From positions 1-64,000 of the forward strand of contig JACRHD010000065.1 of NCBI GenBank assembly GCA_016234115.1: DNA of 64,000 bases, given 5' to 3'. This DNA comes from Nitrospirota bacterium (GTDB lineage Bacteria > Nitrospirota > Thermodesulfovibrionia > UBA6902). Below are positions 1 through 7,200 of this stretch, piece by piece (positions within the stretch are counted from its first letter, which is position 1; each line of letters starts with the position of its first letter). A program made the position numbers and the translations under genes. The notes below the pieces were generated by a model. The model made no database searches. It saw only the letters and a program-made list of their open reading frames with translations, and had not been told where the DNA came from.

Positions 1-1478
1 CCAACAGCAAGTCCTGCATTTGAAATCGACGCATTTGCGCCCGCATTAACTATCTGGTTTGCGTTGACGCTTAGCCCAATACCTTCCCCTATCAGCTTCT
101 GACCGCTCAGAAGGGTAATACCGTTATTCTGGCCGGTTGCTGTACCGTTTCCAGCAAAGACAAAGATGGTGTCGTTTACGTCAGAGGCTGCGCCGGCTTG
201 TGCAAGAGTGAGAAAGGGCGCCTGGTCGTTCCCCTGGTTTGCGCCCGCGTCATTGTTACGGACATACCAGATACGCTCAGCAAGGTTTATGGTCACGGTA
301 ACAGGTGCGCCGCCCGCTGTGTAAGTGAATGTGTCGGCCTGGTTCTGCGCACCTAACGGCGGATCGTAAGTGAAGGCGCCGGTTGCCGTATTTACGTTGA
401 CAACGCCCCCCAGCGTCGTAGCGGTGTCGGCAGCGCTTATGACGGTGTTTGCCGGGTCATTGGCCAGCACACCATTCGCGGCTGCTACCGTCATACGCGT
501 GTTGCCGGTCCAGTTGAAGGCGTCACTAAGGGCACAAATATTCCAATTCGTTTCGCAGCCGTCGTTATATTGCCCATTGCAATCCGCATAACCGCTATTA
601 CAGGAGCCAATAGCGCAGGCCCCTCCGACGCACGCCTCCGTAGCGTTTGGCACCAAAGCACAGCTTGCGCCGCAGTTTCCACAATTATTCACGTCCGCTT
701 TAATATCGACTTCGCAGCCGTTTTGCATATTATTATCGCAATTTTTATAATCTGAAGAATTGCAGACAAGGGCCGTACACAAACCGCTAATGCAATCGCT
801 TGATGCATTATTCGCTGACGGGCAGACATTCCCACAACTCCCGCAATCAGAAGACGAGGCACTCAAATCCATTTCACAGCCGTTCGCCCAATTGCTGTCG
901 CAATCGCCGTAGAGCGGATTGCAATAATAGTTGCATCCCTGCTCCGTGCATGTGCCAGCCCCGTTTTGTGTTATAGCTATAGTGGCGCATTGCCAGCCCG
1001 TATAAGTTTTAACAAGAAGTTGCCCAATCTTACAGTTTTCCCCGATCTTCGCTGCGGTTATGGAATTATCGGCTACAGTTTCCGCAGTCAAAGCCCGGAA
1101 GGCATATGGCACGGCTGTAAATTGCTGCCTCGGTGTCATCTCTCCGTCTGATTGAACCTCTATTCCAAGATAATATTGTTCGTTAAACAAAAGACTGACG
1201 GGAGTAACAGAACCGAGTATTACATTATAAATACCATCTATTACAAGAACGTTTCCCTGTGTCTCCTCCCATAATACAGCACCCTCTGCAGAAGCGTTAT
1301 AAATCCTGAACGTCATCGACACTGTATCATTTACCGGGTTGCCCCCCGAGTCCGACAAGTAACCTTGATAATTCATCGTCTGCATGACAGACGCATGAGA
1401 ATTAAACACCCCGACAAGTAAAAACAGAACAATGTACAAAAATACTCGTAATAAGTATTTACCGGCCGCATTTTTCAT
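1..1478 (-). CDS. Cys-rich secreted surface protein, 3' end beyond window
   Basis: An open frame runs from an ATG at 1478 (AAGGAG-type site just upstream) off the window edge, giving about 492 codons. Residues 1-30 form a signal peptide with a long hydrophobic stretch. Residues about 30-140 match the domain that begins NYQGYLSDSGGNP and ends with MTPRQQFTAVPYAFRA, common at the N-terminus of large surface proteins in Nitrospirota-like genomes. It is followed by a Cys-rich block (about 165-310) with repeated NGCE and NCGNCG motifs, similar to MopE/myxobacterial Cys-rich repeats. Next comes a cadherin-like beta module (TYDPP...DTFTYTAGG), then the start of a beta-helix-like region. Export and surface location are inferred; the binding target is unknown. 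It is not obviously linked to the motility genes next to it. Confidence 0.85.
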   Translation of the reverse strand, partial: MKNAAGKYLLRVFLYIVLFLLVGVFNSHASVMQTMNYQGYLSDSGGNPVNDTVSMTFRIYNASAEGAVLWEETQGNVLVIDGIYNVILGSVTPVSLLFNEQYYLGIEVQSDGEMTPRQQFTAVPYAFRALTAETVADNSITAAKIGENCKIGQLLVKTYTGWQCATIAITQNGAGTCTEQGCNYYCNPLYGDCDSNWANGCEMDLSASSSDCGSCGNVCPSANNASSDCISGLCTALVCNSSDYKNCDNNMQNGCEVDIKADVNNCGNCGASCALVPNATEACVGGACAIGSCNSGYADCNGQYNDGCETNWNICALSDAFNWTGNTRMTVAAANGVLANDPANTVISAADTATTLGGVVNVNTATGAFTYDPPLGAQNQADTFTYTAGGAPVTVTINLAERIWYVRNNDAGANQGNDQAPFLTLAQAGAASDVNDTIFVFAGNGTATGQNNGITLLSGQKLIGEGIGLSVNANQIVNAGANASISNAGLAV

Positions 1479-1854
1479 TTTGCTCTCCTTATTTATTGTA
1501 GCGAGATAATTCATAGGCACGTTAGAAAGAAAATTCCTCGTTCTATACAAAATATTCAACACACAAGGAACATCCTGAACCGTAGAAACAGTAACCCTTG
1601 TTTAAATATTCTCCAAAAGACACACATTCTATTTTTCCGCTCTCAAGAGGTGAAACTGCTTTTCATCCTTTCTCATGGATGACAGATTCAACGCCATTGG
1701 GAATATACCCGATTTTTACTGCTGTTTTGTAAGGAAAAGACGTGCGACTAAGATGCCTTAATTAAACCATACCGGCCATGGTTTCTGCCAAGAAAATTCT
1801 TCAGTTACTGAAGTTACTGTATTAAGTTGTCGGGACAAATCATAAAATAAAATC
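1479..1854. other. Intergenic gap between surface protein and DUF5615 gene
   Basis: These 376 bases are AT-rich and hold no supported gene. The ribosome site of the surface-protein gene lies at about 1482-1490. A small inverted repeat (CTTCAG-TTA-CTGAAG) sits at 1799-1813, just downstream of the DUF5615 stop, and could be a weak terminator. I see no sigma-54 or sigma-28 motif here. Confidence 0.5.
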
Positions 1855-2214
1855 TTACTTCTTTATTCTCAATCTTCCGTCCTGAAATACACAGAATCTA
1901 TTCTGTATCTTATCTGTATAATCACTCAGTATTTTCTTTACGACTTCAAGTTTCCGGTCTCCATTTGCGTCTTCAAGTCTTAGTATCAACACTCCTGAAT
2001 GTTTCAATCCTGAATTGTAGACAAGCTCCCCGAAATCCTTGTCCATTGTGATGACCATGCGACCTTCATTGACCGCCAGATGTAATATCTCAGCATCGTT
2101 AGCTTTGGGATCAATATCTCTTACACTTTTTGCGTCATAGCCATTTTCAGCAAGCCATTTTTCTACCTTCCTGCTGACGCCGACGTCAACCAGAAATTTC
2201 AATCGCCGCTCCAT
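1855..2214 (-). CDS. DUF5615 PIN-like protein, probable toxin
   Basis: This 119-residue protein matches the DUF5615 PIN-like family. It has an N-terminal FLVDVGVSRKVEKWL motif with an acidic residue, the segment NDAEILHLA, and ITMDKDFGEL, which carries the family's conserved acidic pair. Such proteins are partners of DUF433 proteins and are thought to be PIN-fold nucleases. The start overlaps the stop of the upstream DUF433 gene (TAATG), so the two are translationally coupled. Function as a toxin-antitoxin pair or as an orphan nuclease is inferred from family and pairing. Confidence 0.85.
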   Translation of the reverse strand: MERRLKFLVDVGVSRKVEKWLAENGYDAKSVRDIDPKANDAEILHLAVNEGRMVITMDKDFGELVYNSGLKHSGVLILRLEDANGDRKLEVVKKILSDYTDKIQNRFCVFQDGRLRIKK

Positions 2215-2450
2215 TACTTAACAGCAAAAACCCGTTCTTCATTTACCAGCTCAGACGCATATGTAAGAACTGCCTGGATGTCCTCCTTTTCAAGCTCCGG
2301 GTAGTCATCCAGGAGGGCGTCTACCGTCACTCCCCCGGCAAGAGCCTTTAAAATCTGCTCCACAGTAATTCTTAACCCTCTGATCGTCGGCTTGCCTACC
2401 ATCACTTCCGGATTAATCGAAATACGGTTTAACAAATCTTCTTTCTTCAT
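2214..2450 (-). CDS. DUF433 protein, probable antitoxin
   Basis: A small DUF433 protein of about 78 residues. It contains the typical sequence NPEVMVGKPTIRGLRITVEQIL, a helix-turn-helix-like fold, and DYPELEKEDIQAVLTYA. I chose the ATG at 2450 (MKKEDLLNRI) because AGAGG lies at good spacing and the family normally starts here; a longer frame reaches 2489. It overlaps the DUF5615 gene by one base. DUF433 proteins usually act as antitoxin or DNA-binding partner of DUF5615. Confidence 0.83.
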   Translation of the reverse strand: MKKEDLLNRISINPEVMVGKPTIRGLRITVEQILKALAGGVTVDALLDDYPELEKEDIQAVLTYASELVNEERVFAVK

Positions 2451-2616
2451 ATTAGAACCTCTCGCTTTAGATACTTTCATTCTGAACAAAGGGAAGGACC
2501 CTTAATTCAGGATAGTTAGCTGCATTAAGTTTACACCCTTTCACTTCACATGGGCAAGAGAAAATTTACAGGAGAAGTTATTACATATGAAAAATCTTAC
2601 AGGCAGGAATACAGCT

Positions 2617-3747
2617 TCAGCCCATCTTCGGCAGCGTAATGATAAACGACGTCCCCTTCCCTATCTCGCTTCTGGCCTCGATAGTCCCTCCCTGCTCGGC
2701 TATGATCCCGTGCGCTATCGAAAGGCCGAGCCCTGTGCCTACGTTCACCGGCTTTGTTGTAAAGAAAGGGTCGAATATCTTGGGCAGGATTTCCGGGGGG
2801 ACGCCGGCCCCGTTGTCGGAGATAGTTATGACTATGCTGTCGTGTCCTCTGTCATACTCTGTATTGAACTCGATCCTGCCCCTGACGCCCTTTTCGGAAA
2901 TAGCATGCTCCGCATTGATAATCAGGTTGAGGACCACCTGCTGCATCTGCTGACGGTCCAGCGCCGTGTAGGGCACTTCACCGTAATTTTTTACGATCTC
3001 TATGCTGGTAGATTTGAGCCAATACTCGTGCAGCTCGATCGTTTTATCAATGATGTCGTTGATGTCCTCAGGGTTTTTGTGGGGAGGGTTCTGGCGCGAA
3101 AAGGTGAGCATGTTCTCCACGATCTTTTTGCACCGGATCGCGGACTCGTATATGTTTTTGAGGTACTTCCGGGTGGGCTCGCCCTGTTCATTCATGAGAA
3201 GCATCTCGGTATAGCCGATGATCCCGGTGAGGGGGTTGTTGATTTCATGCGCGACCCCGGACGTGAGTGTGCCTAACGAGGACAGCTTGTCCATGTGATA
3301 GATCTGGTCTTTCAGCCTTCTCGTCTCGGTGATGTCTTTCATTATATAGACCACGGCATCATGCTGGTCATGGAATATGGGGAAACAGCTTACGAGATAA
3401 AACGTATCATTTATCTTCCTCTCGACGGCCCCCCCGCACGACCTGTTTTTTTCCTCCGATACTATGCACCACTCATGGGGCTCCTTAAGGCCGAAGAGTT
3501 CATAATAGGGGGCCATGATAATGTCGGCGGGCTCTCTTCCAAACAGGTTTGCAAACGCCTTGTTCGTCCTCAGTATCCTGTAATCGCCGTCAAGGACAAA
3601 GATATAATCTTTTATCGCGTCTATTACGCTCTGCCACCACTTCTGGCTCTTCCATATCTGGTTGAAGAGGACCGCCTGCCTCTCCCTTTCAGACTGGAGC
3701 TCTTCAATCTTCTTCTGCAGGAGCGAAGGAGAATTTTTCCCTGTCAC
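2617..3747 (-). CDS. Cytoplasmic PAS histidine kinase
   Basis: A 376-residue sensor kinase without membrane segments. An N-terminal coiled coil (about 8-35) is followed by a PAS domain (about 40-145), a HisKA domain with the phospho-acceptor His about residue 167 in VAHEINNPLTGIIGY, and a HATPase_c domain with an N box (NLIINAEHA), DNGAGVPPE and GTGLGLSIAHG. The type resembles NtrB-like kinases. The start is GTG, overlapping the motB stop as GTGA. Being last in the response regulator-PilZ-motA-motB run, it may phosphorylate the regulator encoded at 5965-6591; this pairing is inferred from proximity. Confidence 0.92.
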   Translation of the reverse strand: MTGKNSPSLLQKKIEELQSERERQAVLFNQIWKSQKWWQSVIDAIKDYIFVLDGDYRILRTNKAFANLFGREPADIIMAPYYELFGLKEPHEWCIVSEEKNRSCGGAVERKINDTFYLVSCFPIFHDQHDAVVYIMKDITETRRLKDQIYHMDKLSSLGTLTSGVAHEINNPLTGIIGYTEMLLMNEQGEPTRKYLKNIYESAIRCKKIVENMLTFSRQNPPHKNPEDINDIIDKTIELHEYWLKSTSIEIVKNYGEVPYTALDRQQMQQVVLNLIINAEHAISEKGVRGRIEFNTEYDRGHDSIVITISDNGAGVPPEILPKIFDPFFTTKPVNVGTGLGLSIAHGIIAEQGGTIEARSEIGKGTSFIITLPKMG

Positions 3748-4457
3748 TTAGGCTCCCTTTCCTGTTCACGCTCATTTAAAATAACTATATCCACCCTTCT
3801 GTTTTTTGTCCTCCCATCGGCAGAGTCGTTAGGGGCCACGGGCCTGAATTCGGCATAACCGGTCGTCGATATCCTGCCGGGGTTGATGTTATGCCTGTCG
3901 ATAAAATATTTCGCGACGTTTATGGCCCGCTGGGATGATAACTCCCAGTTGGAGGGAAATTCACTGCTGCTTATCGGCATATTATCGGTATGTCCTTCAA
4001 TGCGCACCATATTGGGAAAATGCCGGACAGCCGACGCTATGCCGTCAACCAGCGGCCTCGCGTCTTCGATGAGCTGCGCCTTACCCGTCTCGAATAAAAA
4101 TTTGTCCATCACGGATATCACCACTCCCCTGCCGTCTCTTCTGATCTCAATACCCCCCTTTGACCCCGAAGCAATGCTTTCGAGCTCGTTTCTCACGACC
4201 GATTCCACTTCAGTGTCCATCGGCGCGAGAATACGGACGTCCTCGATCACGGAAAAGGCCCTCCCGCCGGTTTCCGAGGCCTCGAACGCTTCCCGCATGG
4301 ATTTGACGAACTTGCCGAGCTTGCCGGCGTCAACATTACTTATAGCATACATCGCCGTGAAGAAGCAAAAAAGGAGCGTCACAAAGTCCGCGTATGAAAC
4401 CATCCACCGGTCGACGTTTTCGGGCTCTTCTGCATTCTTCTTCCTTTTTTCGTTCAT
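3744..4457 (-). CDS. motB: Flagellar motor stator protein MotB
   Basis: MotB anchors the stator to peptidoglycan and forms the ion channel with MotA. A short basic N-terminus is followed by one membrane helix carrying the conserved ion-binding Asp in SYADFVTLLFCFFTAMYA. The C-terminal OmpA-like domain has IEGHTDNMPI and NWELSSQRA. I chose the ATG at 4457 (MNEKRKK). A GTG eight codons upstream lies inside an inverted repeat and would add an atypical extension. The gene is about 237 codons, normal for the family, and overlaps the downstream kinase gene by 4 bases. Confidence 0.93.
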   Translation of the reverse strand: MNEKRKKNAEEPENVDRWMVSYADFVTLLFCFFTAMYAISNVDAGKLGKFVKSMREAFEASETGGRAFSVIEDVRILAPMDTEVESVVRNELESIASGSKGGIEIRRDGRGVVISVMDKFLFETGKAQLIEDARPLVDGIASAVRHFPNMVRIEGHTDNMPISSSEFPSNWELSSQRAINVAKYFIDRHNINPGRISTTGYAEFRPVAPNDSADGRTKNRRVDIVILNEREQEREPK

Positions 4458-4464
4458 GACTATA

Positions 4465-4602
4465 AACCACAGAGACACAGAGACACGGAGAAAGAAATTA
4501 AGAAGATGAGAAGATATGATGTTTAGAAAGAGGACTTAGCTTCTCAACTCCCCAACTTCATGTCTTCTCTATATCTCTCTGTGCCTCCGTGTCTCTGTGG
4601 TT
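4465..4602. repeat. Inverted repeat between motA and motB
   Basis: Two arms of 26 bases, at 4465-4490 and 4577-4602, are inverted copies of one another with about three mismatches. The outer 14 bases (AACCACAGAGACAC) match exactly. Arm 1 consists of 8-base units (CACAGAGA). The 86 bases between the arms hold no gene. The element separates motA from motB, which are usually coupled. Its outer part ends at the motA stop and lies just upstream of the motB start. It could be a miniature element or an mRNA processing structure; no transposase is visible. Confidence 0.7.
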
Positions 4603-4609
4603 GATCAAT

Positions 4610-5362
4610 TTATTTCTTCAAAATAAACGCATTCAGATATTCCCTCAGATAAAACGGGTTCTTTCCCGACTGTATCCCCAGCGCCCCTTCTATAATTATC
4701 TCCCTGAGATATATCTCGTGTCTGAGATTGTTCATGATCTTTTTTGCGATGGGCAGGAATATCAGGTTCGCGGAACCTACTCCGTACACCGTGGCCACAA
4801 ACGCAACGGCGATGCCGGAGCCGAGGTCCGCGGGGTTGCCTAAATTCTCCATTACGTGTATCAGCCCCAGCACGGCCCCGATGATGCCGATCGTGGGCGC
4901 ATACCCGCCCGCGGATTCAAAGACCTTTGCCGCCGCGCCCTGCTCCGTTTCCAGTGAGCTCATCTCCTGCTCCAATGTCTTTCTGAGCAGCCTGGGGTCC
5001 GCGCCGTCGATGACGAGCCTGACCGCCCTCCTGAAAAAGGAGTATTTTACATTCTGAAGCTCTCTTTCAAGAGACAGCATCCCGCTTGTCCTGGCCTTTG
5101 TCGCCAGTTCCACGGCGTCTCTTATTATAAGATGGGCCTCCGGAAGCAGACTGTCTTCCATGAAGACCCGTCTCAGTGATGAGGCCGCGCGCGCGATGTC
5201 CTTTATTGAAAAACTCAGGAACGTGGCGCCGAGGGTGCCGCCGAACACAATAAGGGCGGCCGGGCCCTGGACGATGGAGCCGACCCTTCCGCCTTCAATA
5301 ACATTTCCTCCGAGGATTGCCGTTATGCCTAACAACAATCCGATGACGCTGGCCTTATTCAT
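4610..5362 (-). CDS. motA: Flagellar motor stator protein MotA
   Basis: A 250-residue MotA/PomA-type stator subunit. Two N-terminal membrane helices (about 5-55, with GPAALIVFGGTLGATFLSF) and two C-terminal ones (about 150-205) flank a cytoplasmic loop with charged residues that touches the FliG rotor. The second pair carries the signature GGYAPTIGIIGAVLGLIHV and a Gly-rich GSGIAVAFVATVYG segment. Length is normal. The gene overlaps the PilZ gene by 8 bases, so PilZ, MotA and probably MotB are one operon. Ion type (proton or sodium) cannot be told from sequence alone. Confidence 0.94.
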   Translation of the reverse strand: MNKASVIGLLLGITAILGGNVIEGGRVGSIVQGPAALIVFGGTLGATFLSFSIKDIARAASSLRRVFMEDSLLPEAHLIIRDAVELATKARTSGMLSLERELQNVKYSFFRRAVRLVIDGADPRLLRKTLEQEMSSLETEQGAAAKVFESAGGYAPTIGIIGAVLGLIHVMENLGNPADLGSGIAVAFVATVYGVGSANLIFLPIAKKIMNNLRHEIYLREIIIEGALGIQSGKNPFYLREYLNAFILKK

Positions 5363-5951
5363 TCCTGCCGCTTTCCCTCAGTCTTCTGATCGTATCCCTC
5401 TGATGGTTCAGGGTGTACTGTATGAATTCGTTCCTCACCGATTCCCCCATATTGATGTATTCAAGGGCGACCTCATACGTTTGATCGTCCAGCGCCGTGA
5501 CGCGCTTTACCTCGCCGTACGCAAAGACGGCCACGGGGGGGTAAGTCGGCAGCAGCAGTTTCAACTCGATAATGTCCTTCTCCTTTACAGGCTGGGTGAT
5601 CGTTAATTTAATGCCGCAGGCGCTGATGTTGACCGGCCTTTTCTCCGTGGACGAGAGACCTTCCCTTTCGAGCATCAAATGATTTATGAGGAAGTCGAGC
5701 CTGGTCTTTATTTCCTTCATCATATCGTACAGTCGCCCGCTGTCCGGAGACCCCGGGGTCTGTTGCGACCCGCCCTCTTCCGGCGCGCCGCTTACATCGA
5801 TCATGGGGAAGGCCCGTGAACAGGCCGCCGTCCTTATTTTCTCCCTGTCCTTCTCATTAATAGTATGGACCGGGGTCGCCACGACCGGAATAATATCATC
5901 CACCCTGAAATAACTTCTTCTTTCACGCTCCTTATTTTTATCGCCGGCCAC
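5355..5951 (-). CDS. PilZ-domain c-di-GMP receptor
   Basis: A 198-residue protein with both PilZ signature elements: RRSYFRVDD near the N-terminus (the R-x3-R switch) and NISACGIKL further on (the D/N-x-S-x2-G motif). The order suggests a cytoplasmic c-di-GMP binding protein, with about 70 residues between the two motifs containing a helical insert. Directly upstream of motA, it likely adjusts stator or swimming behaviour in response to c-di-GMP, as YcgR-type proteins do; that role is inferred. Start is GTG at 5951 with GGAGGG upstream. It overlaps motA by 8 bases. Confidence 0.88.
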   Translation of the reverse strand: MAGDKNKERERRSYFRVDDIIPVVATPVHTINEKDREKIRTAACSRAFPMIDVSGAPEEGGSQQTPGSPDSGRLYDMMKEIKTRLDFLINHLMLEREGLSSTEKRPVNISACGIKLTITQPVKEKDIIELKLLLPTYPPVAVFAYGEVKRVTALDDQTYEVALEYINMGESVRNEFIQYTLNHQRDTIRRLRESGRNE

Positions 5952-5964
5952 TTTCCCTCCCTGA

Positions 5965-6591
5965 TTAATATTTCTTTTTCAGACCCTGCACAAGAGAGCT
6001 GTATTTCTTCATGTCCCCATCGCCTGATTTCAACCTGTCCTTCAGAACCCGGGCCTCATCGGAATTAATGAGGTTAAGCTCCTTCAGTTTTTCGATCCTG
6101 TCCGGGGAATCTACGGGCACGACCGCGCTCACCTCGGGTCCGAAGGGTTTTTCGCTTCCACGGCCCCTGTATGCTTCCCTGATCTGGCGGAGAAGCCTTT
6201 CGTTTTCCTCTCTCAAAAGCTCCAGCCTGTACGCGTTTCTGACAACGAGGAGCAGTTGCTGCATCACAAAGGGCTTTGCGATATAATCATATGCCCCCTC
6301 CCTGACGGCTTCCAGCGCCGTATCGAGAGTGCCGTACGCTGTGAGTATCACGACCGCGATCTTCGGATTTGTCTGAGCGGCCGCCCTCAGCACCTCGAGG
6401 CCGTCAGCTCCCGGCATCTTGAGGTCGGTCAGCACGAGATGCAGGTCTTCGAGCCTGAGCATCTGCATCGCCTCGAGGCCGTCGTTGGCCGTCATGACGA
6501 AATAGCCCTGTTCGGAAAGGAACCTCACTATGACGTCCCTTACCATCATATCATCGTCCGCAACCAGTATCCTGAATTCCGACTTTTCCAA
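5965..6591 (-). CDS. Response regulator, receiver domain with helical tail
   Basis: A 208-residue regulator. Residues about 5-125 are a receiver domain with the acidic cluster VADDD, phospho-acceptor Asp56 (LTDLKMPG), Thr84 and Lys106 (AKPF). There is no DNA-binding or AAA+ output. The tail has a coiled coil (ELLREENERLLRQI) and a short helical segment EKLKELNLINSDEARVLKDRL, resembling SHOCT-like oligomer motifs. The start is TTG at 6591 behind AAGGAGAG. Probably a stand-alone signalling output for motility, with the nearby histidine kinase as likely partner. Confidence 0.9.
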   Translation of the reverse strand: MEKSEFRILVADDDMMVRDVIVRFLSEQGYFVMTANDGLEAMQMLRLEDLHLVLTDLKMPGADGLEVLRAAAQTNPKIAVVILTAYGTLDTALEAVREGAYDYIAKPFVMQQLLLVVRNAYRLELLREENERLLRQIREAYRGRGSEKPFGPEVSAVVPVDSPDRIEKLKELNLINSDEARVLKDRLKSGDGDMKKYSSLVQGLKKKY

Positions 6592-6613
6592 CTCTCTCCT
6601 TTATTTCAAAAAC

Positions 6614-6680
6614 CGCGGGGCAAGGCTTCAGCCTTGCGAAAAAGCAACCCTAAAGGGTCGCCCTGCCTTGTCTGCCCCGT
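6614..6680. repeat. Palindromic intergenic element
   Basis: Between the response regulator and the 144-residue gene lies a compact set of palindromes. One is a perfect GCAAGGCT-TC-AGCCTTGC hairpin (6620-6637). Another is a small ACCC...GGGT stem (6647-6658). Outer CGGGGCAAGGC and GCCTTGTCTGCCCCG arms enclose both. It looks like a repetitive extragenic palindrome and could also attenuate transcription. A close variant of the central hairpin occurs in the fliC leader (56084-56099). Confidence 0.6.
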
Positions 6681-6692
6681 AGTTGACCGAAT

Positions 6693-7127
6693 TCATGCCG
6701 CACATTCCGCGAGTTTGCCGTCCAGCAAACCGAGCCACTCATCTTCCCTGATCAGCAATGGATGGAGCTCATACTCGATCAGGTCCGACAGCATGATCCA
6801 GTCTCTTGTTGCGAAGGCCGAATTCATTTCCCTGAAGATGTTGATGCCGGCGTTTCCGTCGGAAACAGGGTCGGCGGGCATGCCGAATTCATCGAAATGC
6901 TTCATTCCTTCCCTGAGCTCCCCGATAAAATTCATTACGTCCTGCAGGTCCGTGACGTTCTGCAAAAGCCGTTGAAATACGTCCCCGCTTCCTTCTATCC
7001 TTAACATCCGAACGTTATCTTTGAATATCTGCGCGAGCTCCTGCACAGTGCTGCGCGCGTCCCCGATGCTGCCCTTGATTACTCTCAGGAGCTCGGTCAT
7101 TTTTTCATCCTTTTTTAATTCATTCAT
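6693..7127 (-). CDS. Hypothetical helical protein of motility operon
   Basis: A 144-residue soluble, mostly helical acidic protein with no family I recognise and no signal peptide or membrane segment. Start ATG has GGAAGGGGG upstream. It lies between glycosyltransferase genes and the response regulator-PilZ-motAB run. Heptad-like hydrophobic spacing (VFQRLLQNVTDLQDVMNFIGEL) hints at a helical bundle, so a chaperone or scaffold role is possible but unproven. The C-terminal part of the neighbouring 603-residue glycosyltransferase is similarly helical, although I cannot show homology. Confidence 0.75.
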   Translation of the reverse strand: MNELKKDEKMTELLRVIKGSIGDARSTVQELAQIFKDNVRMLRIEGSGDVFQRLLQNVTDLQDVMNFIGELREGMKHFDEFGMPADPVSDGNAGINIFREMNSAFATRDWIMLSDLIEYELHPLLIREDEWLGLLDGKLAECAA

Positions 7128-7200
7128 GGTTTCCCCCTTCCGTTAATAAATTTCCCGCTGTGATCTGCGGTAATTACCTGAAATATCCTCCATTACTTCG

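Noticed and set aside
2587-3276. 229-codon open frame on the plus strand
   Set aside because: Antisense of the histidine kinase gene; no domain and no ribosome site.
3973-3980. Sigma-28 -10 like sequence inside motB
   Set aside because: GCCGATAA is present on the minus strand but there is no TAAA box at 11 bases spacing and the site lies inside a gene.
4457-4478. Longer start of MotB at a GTG at 4478
   Set aside because: The extra eight codons lie in the inverted repeat, have no ribosome site and would add an atypical hydrophobic piece before the basic N-terminus.
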